Positions 49,173 to 57,624 of a stretch of 64,000 nucleotides of DNA are shown here, piece after piece. Numbering within the stretch: position 1 is the stretch's first letter; every line of letters starts with the position of its first letter. Position numbers and translations under genes: made by a program. Under the pieces are notes generated by a model that did no database searches, was not told the origin of the DNA, and saw nothing but the letters and a program-made list of their open reading frames with translations. The DNA comes from an uncultured Bacteroidia bacterium (GTDB taxonomy: Bacteria > Bacteroidota > Bacteroidia > Bacteroidales > F082), in NCBI GenBank assembly GCA_902774365.1, contig CACYHX010000004.1, positions 29,066 to 93,065 on the forward strand, given 5' to 3'.

Positions 49173-50801
49173 ATGAAAAGATTTACCATCATCATTGCAT
49201 CTTTATTGATGCTGCTCTCCTTGCAAGCCAACGCACAGAACCAACGTATTCTGCTGCTCGAGAGCTTTACCAACACGGGCTGTGGTCCCTGCGCAGCCTA
49301 CAATCCTGCCATGGACGCGCTCATCGCTAACAATGCCGACAAGATTGCGGCCATCAAGTACCACGTGAACTGGCCTTCTGCCACCGACCCCATGTACCTG
49401 CACAACACAGCGGAGAATGGCGCTAGGACAAGCTACTATGGCGTGAATTCCGTGCCTCATGTCGTCATTGACGGCAACCGTTTCAATGGTTCACCAGGTT
49501 CGATAAACCAAAGCACCATCAACCAATTGGTCGCCATAACATCGCCCATGGAGCTATGCTTGTCCTACGAGGTGGACGCCACTGCAAATACCATCACCGT
49601 GCATGTGATGGGACGTGTCACCACCGACATCAATGCAAGCTGCAAGTTGTATGTGGGCGTCATCGAGAAGGAGATCCACTTCACCTCGGCACCCGGCCCC
49701 AATGGCGAGCGTGACTTCTATAGTGTGATGAAGAAAATGTTACCCAGTTCAAGCGGCACCTTGCTTGGCACATTGGCAGCCGACGACTATTTCGCCTATA
49801 CCTTCAGCTGGGAGCTGGCCAACATCTACAACATGGACCAGTTGGACGCCATCGCCTGGGTGCAGAACACCACCACGAAGGAAGTGTACCAAGCCTGCAA
49901 GTCGAGCCAGACCTTTGTGCCTTTCTATGCCAACGAAGCCTGCGCAAGCGATATCAGTAACATGAAGAGCGTCAACTGCAGCGGTGTGGCACATCCTGAG
50001 TTCTTACTGACCAACAACGGCAGCAACACCTTGACCTCAGCCGAGCTGGAAGTGGTCATCAACGGTGAAACGATGAAGACCATGACCTGGACCGGCAACC
50101 TTCCCACCCTTGCCTCGGAAGTCGTCGAATTGGGCGAAATCAGCTTCTCCTTTGAAGACGAAAACACCCTCGAAGTGAGAGTCGCCAGCGTCAACGGCAG
50201 CGATGACGACATCCCAGCCAACAACATCGCTTCCTATGACTTCGAAGGTGCTCCCGACATTGCGGGCAGAGAGCTGAAACTCACTATCCGCACCGACACC
50301 AATCCACAGGAAACCACATGGCGTGTGACCAACCTGGCCACTGGCGAAGTGATTCTCGAAGGCGGCCCTTACGACACACCTAACCACAAATATGACGAGA
50401 CCCTTATCGTGACAGAAGACGGATGCTTCGACTTCACCATCTTTGACGCAGGAGGTGATGGCTTATCGGGCAGTGGCGTTTACGGTCTGAGAGCAGGCAA
50501 CATTACCCTTTTCTCTGGAAAGAGATTTGGCTCTAGCGAAAGCAACGAGTTCGGCTACGAAGTGGTGGCAGGCACCGAGGAGGTCCACAACGTCACGACG
50601 AGCATCTACCCCAACCCCACTTCGGGTGTGGTTAACATCGTCAGCAAAGGCGAGCAAAACGTCACCATATATAATATTGTCGGTCAGCGCGTCTTCGAAG
50701 GCGTGAGCAATGGTCACCTACAAATCGACATGAAGGCCTACGGCACTGGCATCTATGCCATCCAGGTGGGCGACACGATACAGAAAATCGTGGTGAAATA
50801 A
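49173..50801 (+). CDS. Omp28-like secreted thioredoxin-fold protein with T9SS domain
   Basis: The 542-residue product starts MKRFTIIIA (signal peptide ending ANAQ). Residues about 22-200 resemble Omp28-type outer-membrane proteins with a thioredoxin-like start, LLESFTNTGCGPCAAYNP (CGPC active-site motif). Two beta domains follow and then a T9SS C-terminal domain (IYPNPTSGVVNIV, VYNIVGQRVFEG-like, GTGIYAIQVGD). A redox role outside the cell is plausible but inferred. Its TAA overlaps the birA ATG by one base (TAATG), so birA may be translated by re-initiation. Confidence 0.82.
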   Translation: MKRFTIIIASLLMLLSLQANAQNQRILLLESFTNTGCGPCAAYNPAMDALIANNADKIAAIKYHVNWPSATDPMYLHNTAENGARTSYYGVNSVPHVVIDGNRFNGSPGSINQSTINQLVAITSPMELCLSYEVDATANTITVHVMGRVTTDINASCKLYVGVIEKEIHFTSAPGPNGERDFYSVMKKMLPSSSGTLLGTLAADDYFAYTFSWELANIYNMDQLDAIAWVQNTTTKEVYQACKSSQTFVPFYANEACASDISNMKSVNCSGVAHPEFLLTNNGSNTLTSAELEVVINGETMKTMTWTGNLPTLASEVVELGEISFSFEDENTLEVRVASVNGSDDDIPANNIASYDFEGAPDIAGRELKLTIRTDTNPQETTWRVTNLATGEVILEGGPYDTPNHKYDETLIVTEDGCFDFTIFDAGGDGLSGSGVYGLRAGNITLFSGKRFGSSESNEFGYEVVAGTEEVHNVTTSIYPNPTSGVVNIVSKGEQNVTIYNIVGQRVFEGVSNGHLQIDMKAYGTGIYAIQVGDTIQKIVVK

Positions 50802-51622
50802 TGCTCAAACACGTTCATTTAGAACAGATTGACTCAACCAACGCCTACCTGCAACGGAAGCAGTCGGAGGCCGACATCCGCAACTGGGTGGTGAGTGCCG
50901 ACGAGCAAACCGCTGGCAAAGGCATGGGGAGCAACAGATGGGAAAGTGAGGTTGGAAAGAACCTCACTTTCTCTTTGGCTTTGGACATGGGTTTTCTGCC
51001 TGCCGAGCGACAGTTCCTGCTCTCCGAGGCCGTGCCCTTGGGGATTGTGGAGGTGCTGGACGAATATTTTGAAGGCATGTCATACCGAGGCCTGCTGCCC
51101 ATAGATACGCTCCCTCCTTCCGTCGGTCGGTATGACATGGACAGCAGGGCGAGTGTATCTATGCCTTCAAGATTCAGCATCAAGTGGCCCAACGACATTT
51201 ATTACGGAAACCACAAGCTCGCTGGCATCCTCATCAACAGCACGATAAAATCCAACATGATGGACGTCTCCATCATCGGCATCGGACTGAATGTCAACCA
51301 AATGAAGTTTCAAGGCTGGCCGACACACCCAATTTCACTCAAGATGATAACGGGCAAAGATCATGATTTGCAGCCGCTTTTGGAACGAATCGCGGAACGC
51401 ATTATAATAAAGGTGGAACAACTGAAGTCCGACCCGAGTATCATCGAGCAAGAATACCTAAAACGATTGTTCCGCTACCGTACTTGGGCGGATTACGAGG
51501 TGAACGGGAAAGTTATGCGGCTGTTTATGACAGGGATAGACGCATTCGGGCGGCTGATGATGACTGACGAAGGAAACAATTCCTATTGTTTTGACATTAA
51601 GGAAATTAAATTCATTATTTAA
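50801..51622 (+). CDS. birA: Biotin--[acetyl-CoA-carboxylase] ligase with an in-frame repeat insertion
   Basis: The 273-residue protein attaches biotin to carrier lysines. Catalytic motifs are present: ADEQTAGKGMGSNRW (GRGR-like loop) and KWPNDIYYGNHKLAGIL. No N-terminal helix-turn-helix, so it is a group I (non-repressor) ligase. Between GMxYR after residue 90 and the KWPND motif lies an insertion of 34 codons (51069-51170) made by a nested family-2 palindrome, reading EGMSYRG...ASVSMPS. Removing it leaves 239 residues, the usual size. The insertion lies just before the active-site strand, presumably in a loop. A family-1 repeat and a terminator follow the gene. Confidence 0.9.
   Translation: MLKHVHLEQIDSTNAYLQRKQSEADIRNWVVSADEQTAGKGMGSNRWESEVGKNLTFSLALDMGFLPAERQFLLSEAVPLGIVEVLDEYFEGMSYRGLLPIDTLPPSVGRYDMDSRASVSMPSRFSIKWPNDIYYGNHKLAGILINSTIKSNMMDVSIIGIGLNVNQMKFQGWPTHPISLKMITGKDHDLQPLLERIAERIIIKVEQLKSDPSIIEQEYLKRLFRYRTWADYEVNGKVMRLFMTGIDAFGRLMMTDEGNNSYCFDIKEIKFII
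51069..51170. repeat. Nested palindromic repeat, family 2, inside birA
   Basis: Outer arms TTGAAGGC/GCCTTCAA enclose ATGTCATACCGAG...CGAGTGTATCTAT. The inner unit (51091-51148) has CCTGCTG/CAGCAGG arms around ATAGATACGCTC...GGTATGACAT. Total 102 bp, 34 codons, in frame. Confidence 0.85.
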
Positions 51623-51641
51623 GAATGTTTTCCTTTATAAA

Positions 51642-51668
51642 AGAGACGCGATAAATCGCGTCTCTACA
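51642..51668. repeat. Family-1 palindromic repeat after birA
   Basis: AGAGACGCGAT-AA-ATCGCGTCTCTACAA-type palindrome, 20 bp after the birA stop. Confidence 0.8.
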
Positions 51669-51673
51669 AAAAG

Positions 51674-51698
51674 AACAGCCGACGATGAGTCGGCTGTT
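51674..51698. terminator. Bidirectional terminator between birA and pyrE
   Basis: AACAGCCGAC-GATGA-GTCGGCTGTT followed by T residues, between convergent genes. Confidence 0.85.
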
Positions 51699-51750
51699 TT
51701 TGTATTGCGATGAAACGATTTGTGACAGATTGGTTTCAGATCGGTTTCCC

Positions 51751-52398
51751 TTAACTCCACCTGTCGCTCCAGGCCTGTTGGTCCTTACGCCATTCCTTCA
51801 GCGACTGCACATCCTCTTCGGTGACGTATTTCTCTTCAACGGCCTTGTGAATCAGTGTCTCGTAGTTCGACAAGGTGACCAACTGGCAGTTCTTCTCCTC
51901 GAAGTTCTTCTTGGCGAGGTCCATCTGGTAGGTGAAGATGGCCAACATACCTTTCACCTCAGCACCGACCTCACGCAAGGCGTCCACTGCCATAAGGCTC
52001 GACTTGCCTGTGGAGACCAAGTCCTCGATAACTACCACCGACTGGCCCGCGTTGATGACGCCCTCTATTTGGTTCTGCATGCCGTGCGACTTCTTCTCGG
52101 AGCGCACATACACGAAGGGCAGTCCCAGTTCCTGCGCCACCAAGGCGCCTTGAGCGATGCCCCCTGTGGCCACGCCTGCGATGACATCAGGTTTGCCAAA
52201 GTTTTGCACCAGCTTCTCCACAAACTGCTGGCGGATGTAGGTACGCACGGCAGGATAGGAAAGCGTGACGCGGTTGTCGCAATAGATAGGGCTTTTCAGT
52301 CCCGAGGCCCAGGTGAAGGGGGCGTTAGGGCTGAGTTTCACGGCCTTGATCCTGAGCAGATGCTGGGCCAATGTCAATGCTGAGTCTTCGTATTTCAT
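51751..52398 (-). CDS. pyrE: Orotate phosphoribosyltransferase
   Basis: The 215-residue enzyme joins orotate and PRPP to give OMP in pyrimidine synthesis. The PRPP-binding motif VVVIEDLVSTGKSS (about 120-133) is visible, along with IAGVATGGIAQGA and YVRSEKKSHG. Standard length. It is divergent from the NUDIX gene and convergent with birA, so monocistronic. pyrH, a later enzyme of the same pathway, lies at 60.9 kb. Confidence 0.93.
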   Translation of the reverse strand: MKYEDSALTLAQHLLRIKAVKLSPNAPFTWASGLKSPIYCDNRVTLSYPAVRTYIRQQFVEKLVQNFGKPDVIAGVATGGIAQGALVAQELGLPFVYVRSEKKSHGMQNQIEGVINAGQSVVVIEDLVSTGKSSLMAVDALREVGAEVKGMLAIFTYQMDLAKKNFEEKNCQLVTLSNYETLIHKAVEEKYVTEEDVQSLKEWRKDQQAWSDRWS

Positions 52399-52425
52399 GG
52401 TTGTTGAGCTTTATCGAAATAATCG

Positions 52426-52433
52426 TATCTTTG
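52426..52433 (+). promoter_or_regulatory. -7 element of the NUDIX gene
   Basis: TATCTTTG. Its position makes the ATG at 52445 nearly leaderless and favours the start at 52469. Confidence 0.5.
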
Positions 52434-52468
52434 TCGCCTAAACAATGTTTCTCAAAAACAGGCTACAA

Positions 52469-53095
52469 ATGTACAAGATTTTTCACGAAAACAAAGCCTT
52501 GATTTTTCCAAAAATCGAGGGCAACGCTTTGAAATTCGATGCAACTCCCCTAGAATCTGATAGATACAATGCAGAACTTTTATGCGAATTTTTGCCCGAA
52601 TGGCTCGACGACCACGACCCAGGCGACACTTTCATCCATGAAGTGGGCGAAAACGCCGTGGCTTTGGCCTTAAAAGAGACCTTCAAGATGGCACCGGCGG
52701 CAGGAGGTATCGTAGTCACAAACGGCAAGTTCGTCAGCATCGTGCGCCACGGCATCCCCGACCTCCCCAAGGGACATATCGAGCAGGGTGAGACGCCCGA
52801 AGTAGCCGCCATACGCGAGGTAGAGGAAGAGACAGGAATCGCCAGCATAAAGATTATCAAGGATTTGCCTTCCACTTGGCATTGCTACCTGGAACATGGA
52901 CAGTGGACTTTGAAGCGCACCTACTGGTATCTGATGAGCACCACCGAGGTCCTTCAAGCCACACCGCAGACTGAGGAAGGCATCACGGAGATAAAACTTA
53001 TTGGGAATGAAGAGGTTGAGAATTTCTTGAAAAACACTTTCCGATCGATAAGTGAAATTTTAGCCCAAGAATTGCGTCAAGTTGTGACAAAGTAA
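52469..53095 (+). CDS. NUDIX hydrolase
   Basis: The product has 208 residues from MYKIFHENKAL; an ATG eight codons upstream (52445) is also in frame but lies within a few bases of the predicted transcription start. The N-terminal half (about 1-70) is not recognised. The C-terminal half is a NUDIX domain with the full box GHIEQGETPEVAAIREV...EETG. It hydrolyses a nucleoside diphosphate linked to another moiety; the substrate is unknown. coaD follows after 28 bp on the same strand. Confidence 0.85.
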   Translation: MYKIFHENKALIFPKIEGNALKFDATPLESDRYNAELLCEFLPEWLDDHDPGDTFIHEVGENAVALALKETFKMAPAAGGIVVTNGKFVSIVRHGIPDLPKGHIEQGETPEVAAIREVEEETGIASIKIIKDLPSTWHCYLEHGQWTLKRTYWYLMSTTEVLQATPQTEEGITEIKLIGNEEVENFLKNTFRSISEILAQELRQVVTK

Positions 53096-53123
53096 TACTT
53101 TTGCAGGCTGAAAACACTACACA

Positions 53124-53591
53124 ATGAAAAGAATAGCCGTATTCCCCGGTTCCTTCGACCCCATCACCTTGGGTCACCGCAGCATCGTTTTAAGAGCCCT
53201 CCCCATGTTCGACGAGATCTATGTCGCCGTCGGCATCAACATGGAAAAGCGTTCCACCTTTGACTTGCAAGACCGCATCAAGTGGTGCGAAGCCGTCTTT
53301 GCCGACTACCCTAACGTGAAGGTGGAGAGCTACGAAGGCCTCACTGCCGACTTCTGCAAGAAAGTGGGCGCCAACACCATCATCCGTGGCCTGCGCTGCG
53401 GTAGCGACTTCGAGTACGAGAACATGATCGGCCACGCCAACAAGCGCCTGCACCCCGAGCTGGAAACCATCTTTTTGCTCACCGAGAGCGAGTTGGTGGG
53501 TGTGTCGTCGAGCGTCGTGCGCGACATCTACAAGAACGGCGGCGACACTTCCAAGTTCCTGCCCGCGGAAGTCATATTGCCAGAGAGATAA
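53124..53591 (+). CDS. coaD: Pantetheine-phosphate adenylyltransferase
   Basis: The 155-residue nucleotidyltransferase transfers AMP to 4'-phosphopantetheine, giving dephospho-CoA. Motifs are FPGSFDPITLGHRSIV (the T/HxGH site) and VSSSVVRDIYK near the C-terminus. Standard length. It probably shares a transcript with the NUDIX gene. The family-2 repeat begins six bases after the stop. Confidence 0.93.
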   Translation: MKRIAVFPGSFDPITLGHRSIVLRALPMFDEIYVAVGINMEKRSTFDLQDRIKWCEAVFADYPNVKVESYEGLTADFCKKVGANTIIRGLRCGSDFEYENMIGHANKRLHPELETIFLLTESELVGVSSSVVRDIYKNGGDTSKFLPAEVILPER

Positions 53592-53597
53592 AGCAGC

Positions 53598-53706
53598 TTT
53601 TTTGAAGGCTTGTCATACCGAACGGAGCAGTCTATAGATACACTCCCTCCTTCGTCGGTCGGTATGACATAGGCTGCAGAGTGAGTGTATCTATGCCTTC
53701 AAAAAA
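53598..53706. repeat. Nested palindromic repeat, family 2, between coaD and the next gene
   Basis: Outer 12-bp arms TTTTTTGAAGGC/GCCTTCAAAAAA. The inner unit (53627-53677) has GCAG/CTGC arms around ATAGATACACTCCCTCC...GGTATGACAT. The interior is nearly identical to the birA copy while the inner arms differ. Confidence 0.85.
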
Positions 53707-53749
53707 GACTACCTCAGCAATAATCACTTTGTTTTTTCGTTCTAATCAC

Positions 53750-55120
53750 ATGAAGCGAAGGATTATCACTATATTCTTATCTCTGCTCTTCATTACGGCA
53801 ACCGCCCAAAATGTGACGATTACCGGAAGGAGCAACAAAACCAACGCCTTGATTAGGCTCTTCGCATACGAAGACCTCGTCAATGAGGAAGGCATTCTCG
53901 TCGACCAAAGACAGACCGACGCCAAGGGGCATTTCATCCTCGAAGGTCAGGTGAAGGAGATACTTCCCGCCCGCATCTATGTCGGCCTGGAGTATGTCGA
54001 CCTCGTCCTTACGCCCAATGCCAGCTACGACATTGAGATCATCGTACCCGAGCAAAAGGAAAACGTCTCCTATTTTGAAAAAGAACTGCCCACCATCCGT
54101 GTGAAGCGCGCCACCGACAAAGGCATCTACCGGCAGATCATCTATTCCGAGGAGATCATCAACGCCTACATGATGGAGCACTTCAGCCAGATCTACCGTG
54201 GCCGTCAGGTGCGATACATCGACTCCATCCAAAACGCCATCAGCCGCGAGGTGCCCGACATCAAAAACGACTATGTGAAAAACCACAACCGATATAAGAT
54301 AGCCGCTATCAAGTTGGGTATCAGCAGCGACGGCGGCAAGCGCATCATCAAGGAGTACTTTGATGGGCAGCCCGTGCTCTACACCCAGAGTGCCTACATC
54401 GACCTGTTCAAGGAGTTGTTTGAAGGCTACTTCAACAGCGCATCATTCGACAGTCACCTGGTCAACGAGGCCTTCACGGAAGGCCCTGTGGCACTCAAGA
54501 AACACCTTGCCACCGACCCGCTGATGGCGAACAACCCACGCTTGGGAGAGCTCATCACCATTTACAATTTACAGAAACTCTGCCATGGCGACCGCAACAC
54601 AAGCCGCCTCGCCAAGGAACACTTGAGCCACATCAAGGCGCAGACCAAATATGCCGAGCACAAGACCATCATCAGCAACATCTTCGCGAAGCTGGAGCGC
54701 CTCGCCCCTGGCACCGACGCCCCTACATTCACCTTGAAAGACAGCGACGGCAACGACGTCAACCTCTCCGACTACAAAGACGGCTTGGTGCTGTTGCAGT
54801 TCGTTGACGGCATGTCGCCCATCGGCGAGCACCAGTTTGCGGAATTGCGGAACCTCCATTACCAGTGGCAAGACTCGGTGCAAATCCTCACCATCGCCAC
54901 GCACGACAAGATGGGATTCTACAAGCAACTATTCTCCGAAAAGCGGCAGAGCTGGCCCCTCCTCGACCTCGGCGACAACATTCTGCTTTTGGAAGCCTAC
55001 AATGTCCGCACCTTCCCCGAGTACATCCTTATCAAGCGCAACAACAAGATTGGCGAGGCGCCGGCACCAAGCCCAGAGAGGTATTTAGGGGAACGGGTGA
55101 CGAAAATGTACGGCAAGTAA
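53750..55120 (+). CDS. Thioredoxin-fold (TlpA/AhpC-like) exported protein lacking the CxxC motif
   Basis: The 456-residue product starts MKRRIITIF (signal peptide ending TATAQ); an upstream in-frame ATG lies within the palindromic repeat and is rejected. The N-terminal domain (about 22-115) is DUF4369-like, a helical middle follows, and the C-terminal redoxin domain (about 320-456) starts PGTDAPTFTLKDSDG. At the position where thiol reductases have WCxxC, this one reads FVDGMSPIGEH, and no cysteine is nearby. It may be a non-catalytic binding or chaperone-like member. It is monocistronic and faces convergent genes across the tandem hairpin array. Confidence 0.75.
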   Translation: MKRRIITIFLSLLFITATAQNVTITGRSNKTNALIRLFAYEDLVNEEGILVDQRQTDAKGHFILEGQVKEILPARIYVGLEYVDLVLTPNASYDIEIIVPEQKENVSYFEKELPTIRVKRATDKGIYRQIIYSEEIINAYMMEHFSQIYRGRQVRYIDSIQNAISREVPDIKNDYVKNHNRYKIAAIKLGISSDGGKRIIKEYFDGQPVLYTQSAYIDLFKELFEGYFNSASFDSHLVNEAFTEGPVALKKHLATDPLMANNPRLGELITIYNLQKLCHGDRNTSRLAKEHLSHIKAQTKYAEHKTIISNIFAKLERLAPGTDAPTFTLKDSDGNDVNLSDYKDGLVLLQFVDGMSPIGEHQFAELRNLHYQWQDSVQILTIATHDKMGFYKQLFSEKRQSWPLLDLGDNILLLEAYNVRTFPEYILIKRNNKIGEAPAPSPERYLGERVTKMYGK

Positions 55121-55132
55121 ATCTCCAAAAAC

Positions 55133-55279
55133 GGAAAAAGTCCCTTTTTCACCCCTTAAAATCATAGAATAATTCCCTTTTTTAGGCTGAAATTTTCGGA
55201 AAAAGTCCCCTTTTTGACCTATAAAATTATGGAAAAAGTCCCTTTTTTAGGCAAAAAATTTCGGAAAAAGTCCCTTTTT
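55133..55279. repeat. Five-unit tandem hairpin repeat (GGAAAAAGTCCCTTTTT)
   Basis: Units start at 55133, 55167, 55198, 55231 and 55263 (the second is degenerate), with a period of 31-34 bp. Each forms AAAAAG-TCC-CTTTTT. They fill the gap between convergent genes. Confidence 0.8.
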
Positions 55280-55311
55280 GTTGCAGGAATGAAACTATAT
55301 ATTGATGATTA

Positions 55312-55977
55312 TCAATCTATTGACAAACCTTCCATCTCCGTCCTTAGATCATCCAGTATTTTGCCGTTGTAACTGAAAAACTTTGGACCTTGATACGCTC
55401 CTGATGTGTTACGTTTTTCTTCTGGCATAAATGTTCCGACGAAAGGAGACAATTTATATATCCTGCCTTCATACTCAATTTGGTCATCACTTGCCACTTT
55501 CACTTTAATGCCTGTAGGAATAAAAGTCAAAACTGCACCAATTGGAATGTTTACCATGCTGAACTTAAAACGCGGTCTCGCTTTCTTGTGAGGTTCCCCC
55601 TCATCCTTTGTCTCTTCACGCTTTTGAATAGGCTGATTGTCCTTATAGAGAATTACTTCGGCATCATCGATTGTTGAAGCAATATCATTAAAAATATCAA
55701 GAGCTATTTGAGGAGCAACGTTAAAGAACTCGCGATTTTGACGAATGCGCAAATCCGTAAGACGATCGATGGTTTTATGGACCAATTTCTCAACCTCATT
55801 ATATTTGCAGGTTTTCATGGTCGCAAAAATCTCAAACGGCAATGGAACCGCCGTGTTATCCAATTCCTTGGATCGTACATCAACAGGTCGCGAACTCTTT
55901 CCAATCTTAACCCAGTCTTCCTTGAAACTAGGGTTCGTCAAGATATACACATAACCTTGTTTTGAATCATTTTGCAT
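55312..55977 (-). CDS. GIY-YIG (T5orf172-type) nuclease-like protein
   Basis: The 221-residue protein starts with a T5orf172/GIY-YIG domain (GYVYILTNPSF at 8-18, WVKIGKSSR at 22-30, then NREFFNVAP near 87). The C-terminal 90 residues, with IGAVLTFIPTGIKVKVASDD and GPKFFSYNGKILDDL, resemble the small RAMA-type domains found with restriction or modification proteins; that match is tentative. It may be a DNA-cutting or DNA-binding defence-linked protein. Composition is AT-rich relative to coaD and secA. Its -7 element shares a 15-base context with that of the next gene. Confidence 0.7.
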   Translation of the reverse strand: MQNDSKQGYVYILTNPSFKEDWVKIGKSSRPVDVRSKELDNTAVPLPFEIFATMKTCKYNEVEKLVHKTIDRLTDLRIRQNREFFNVAPQIALDIFNDIASTIDDAEVILYKDNQPIQKREETKDEGEPHKKARPRFKFSMVNIPIGAVLTFIPTGIKVKVASDDQIEYEGRIYKLSPFVGTFMPEEKRNTSGAYQGPKFFSYNGKILDDLRTEMEGLSID

Positions 55978-55999
55978 GGTCGTCTGTTTTTAATGGCAA

Positions 56000-56007
56000 C
56001 AAAAATA
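56000..56007 (-). promoter_or_regulatory. -7 element of the GIY-YIG gene
   Basis: The minus strand reads AAAGTTGTATTTTTG, including TATTTTTG, 23 bp before the ATG. The same 15 bases occur before the AAA gene. Confidence 0.55.
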
Positions 56008-56065
56008 CAACTTTTTCTTAAAATGAAAGAACGGTTTGTTTCGCTTATGTCTACCAAAATCATAC

Positions 56066-57325
56066 TTACGCCAAAGGTACGTTCCACTTCGCCACAGGCA
56101 CAACATCTATCCTATAACCATCTTTCTCAATGCAGCGTTCCTCGTTGTTCGTCACAATAACAAGATGGCTGCAATTCAGCTCTTCTGCACATTCGGCAAG
56201 GCTGTCCACCTCCCGCTTTTCTGTCTTGGCATTGCTCATATCATAGCAAACCTGCACTAGCTGTTCTATGTGCGTGCCTTTGCGCAAGACGAAATCCACT
56301 TCTTTGTCGTTGCGCGAACGATAATAAAACATGGTCTTATCGGTGTCATACCCTTGCCTCAGCAGCTCGACGAATACCTGGTTTTCGAGCAAACGTCCAA
56401 GGTTGTCACTCAAAGAGAAGGCTTTGGCAGCAACAAAACCATTGTCAACTACATAGACTTTACGAGGCGCCTTTTTCATCAACTTCAGCTTGTTGTTATA
56501 ACGCGGCAGATAATAGAACAGGTAAGGCTCATGCAAATAGTCCATGAACTTTTTGGTCGTGTTGACGCTGGAGAAGCCTAATTCCTCAGTCAGTTCATTG
56601 GCACTTACGGGATTGCAGAAATTGGAGACCAAATACAAAGCCAAATCATTTAAGTCCGTGACGTTTCTGACACTATGGCGTTTTGCCACATCTTTCCACA
56701 CGATGGAATCAAACAAGGTATCAAGGTAGGTACGTGTCAACTGGCGCGATGCCACCACCTCAGGATAGCCGCCATTCCTCAGATAGTCGTCCATCAGCGC
56801 AGAGGCGTCTGCTTGTTGTTCATGATTCAACTTACTGAGGTCCAGTTTATTCCAGTCGAAAAACTCCTCAAGGCTGAAAGGCAACATTTCAACTTTCAGG
56901 TACTTCCCCGTCAGCGCCGTAGCCATCTCACTTGATAGCATCTTGGCATTGCTTCCCGTAATGACAAGGTTTTTCCCCAACCTGTAAAGCTCGCTGACCC
57001 ACAAATCCCACGCGTCAAGATTCTGAACCTCATCAAGCAAGAGGTACTCGTAACCCGGGTACACGTCATCCAGCATCCGCATAACCAAGTCGGCATCCCA
57101 AGCATCCAACAGCTGCTGACTATCAAAGTTCAAATAGGCAAAATTCCTGTTTCGCAACATCAGCAGAGCCTGCGTAGATTTGCCCACACGACGAGGCCCT
57201 GTTATCAACTTGATAAGGTGGCTGTTCAGCAACAAATCCATATCTTGGTTGCTCCGACGTTCCAGATAAGGACGCGAAAGCAGTTCATCACGCTCTTTTC
57301 GTTGATTCTGAAGGATGGTCTTCAT
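56066..57325 (-). CDS. AAA ATPase with C-terminal DUF4143
   Basis: The 419-residue protein has an AAA_14 ATPase domain with P-loop GPRRVGKST (43-51) and Walker B YLLLDEVQN (94-102). The SLEEFFDW region and a C-terminal DUF4143 domain with a PD-(D/E)xK-like stretch (NDKEVDFVLRKGTHIEQLVQV) follow. Such proteins are abundant, often strain-variable, in Bacteroidota and archaea; the function is unknown, though a nuclease-like fold has been proposed from family comparisons. It is 88 bp upstream of the GIY-YIG gene, on the same strand but with its own promoter-like box. Confidence 0.85.
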   Translation of the reverse strand: MKTILQNQRKERDELLSRPYLERRSNQDMDLLLNSHLIKLITGPRRVGKSTQALLMLRNRNFAYLNFDSQQLLDAWDADLVMRMLDDVYPGYEYLLLDEVQNLDAWDLWVSELYRLGKNLVITGSNAKMLSSEMATALTGKYLKVEMLPFSLEEFFDWNKLDLSKLNHEQQADASALMDDYLRNGGYPEVVASRQLTRTYLDTLFDSIVWKDVAKRHSVRNVTDLNDLALYLVSNFCNPVSANELTEELGFSSVNTTKKFMDYLHEPYLFYYLPRYNNKLKLMKKAPRKVYVVDNGFVAAKAFSLSDNLGRLLENQVFVELLRQGYDTDKTMFYYRSRNDKEVDFVLRKGTHIEQLVQVCYDMSNAKTEKREVDSLAECAEELNCSHLVIVTNNEERCIEKDGYRIDVVPVAKWNVPLA

Positions 57326-57348
57326 ATTCTTTCTTCTTATTTCGCTGA

Positions 57349-57356
57349 CAAAAATA
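57349..57356 (-). promoter_or_regulatory. -7 element of the AAA/DUF4143 gene
   Basis: TATTTTTG on the minus strand, 24 bp before the ATG, preceded by AAAGTTG as in the GIY-YIG promoter. Confidence 0.55.
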
Positions 57357-57546
57357 CAACTTTTTATTCATTTTATTCATCCTATTGCACAAAAAACATA
57401 CTTTTTTATGCAGTACAGAACATTTATTGCATAAAATCGGATGTTTTCGCACGATGATTTGAACTATCGTCATCTTAAAGTCATGCAAAATAGCAACTTT
57501 CCACTGCCTTTTTGGCACATTTTTCCGACAATTCACGGAAAAACCC

Positions 57547-57554
57547 TACCTTTG
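57547..57554 (+). promoter_or_regulatory. Putative -7 element of secA
   Basis: TACCTTTG, 70 bp before the secA ATG; no convincing -33 box. The rest of the 57326-57624 gap is AT-rich, with no other feature seen. Confidence 0.45.
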
Positions 57555-57624
57555 CACGAATTTTGCGAAAACCGCAAACTATCTAATTGTCAATTATCAA
57601 TTCTAAATTATCAATTACACATAA

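Noticed and set aside
55133-55279. CRISPR array
   Set aside because: Units are only 17 bp with about 15-bp gaps of similar AT-rich sequence, and no cas genes are near.
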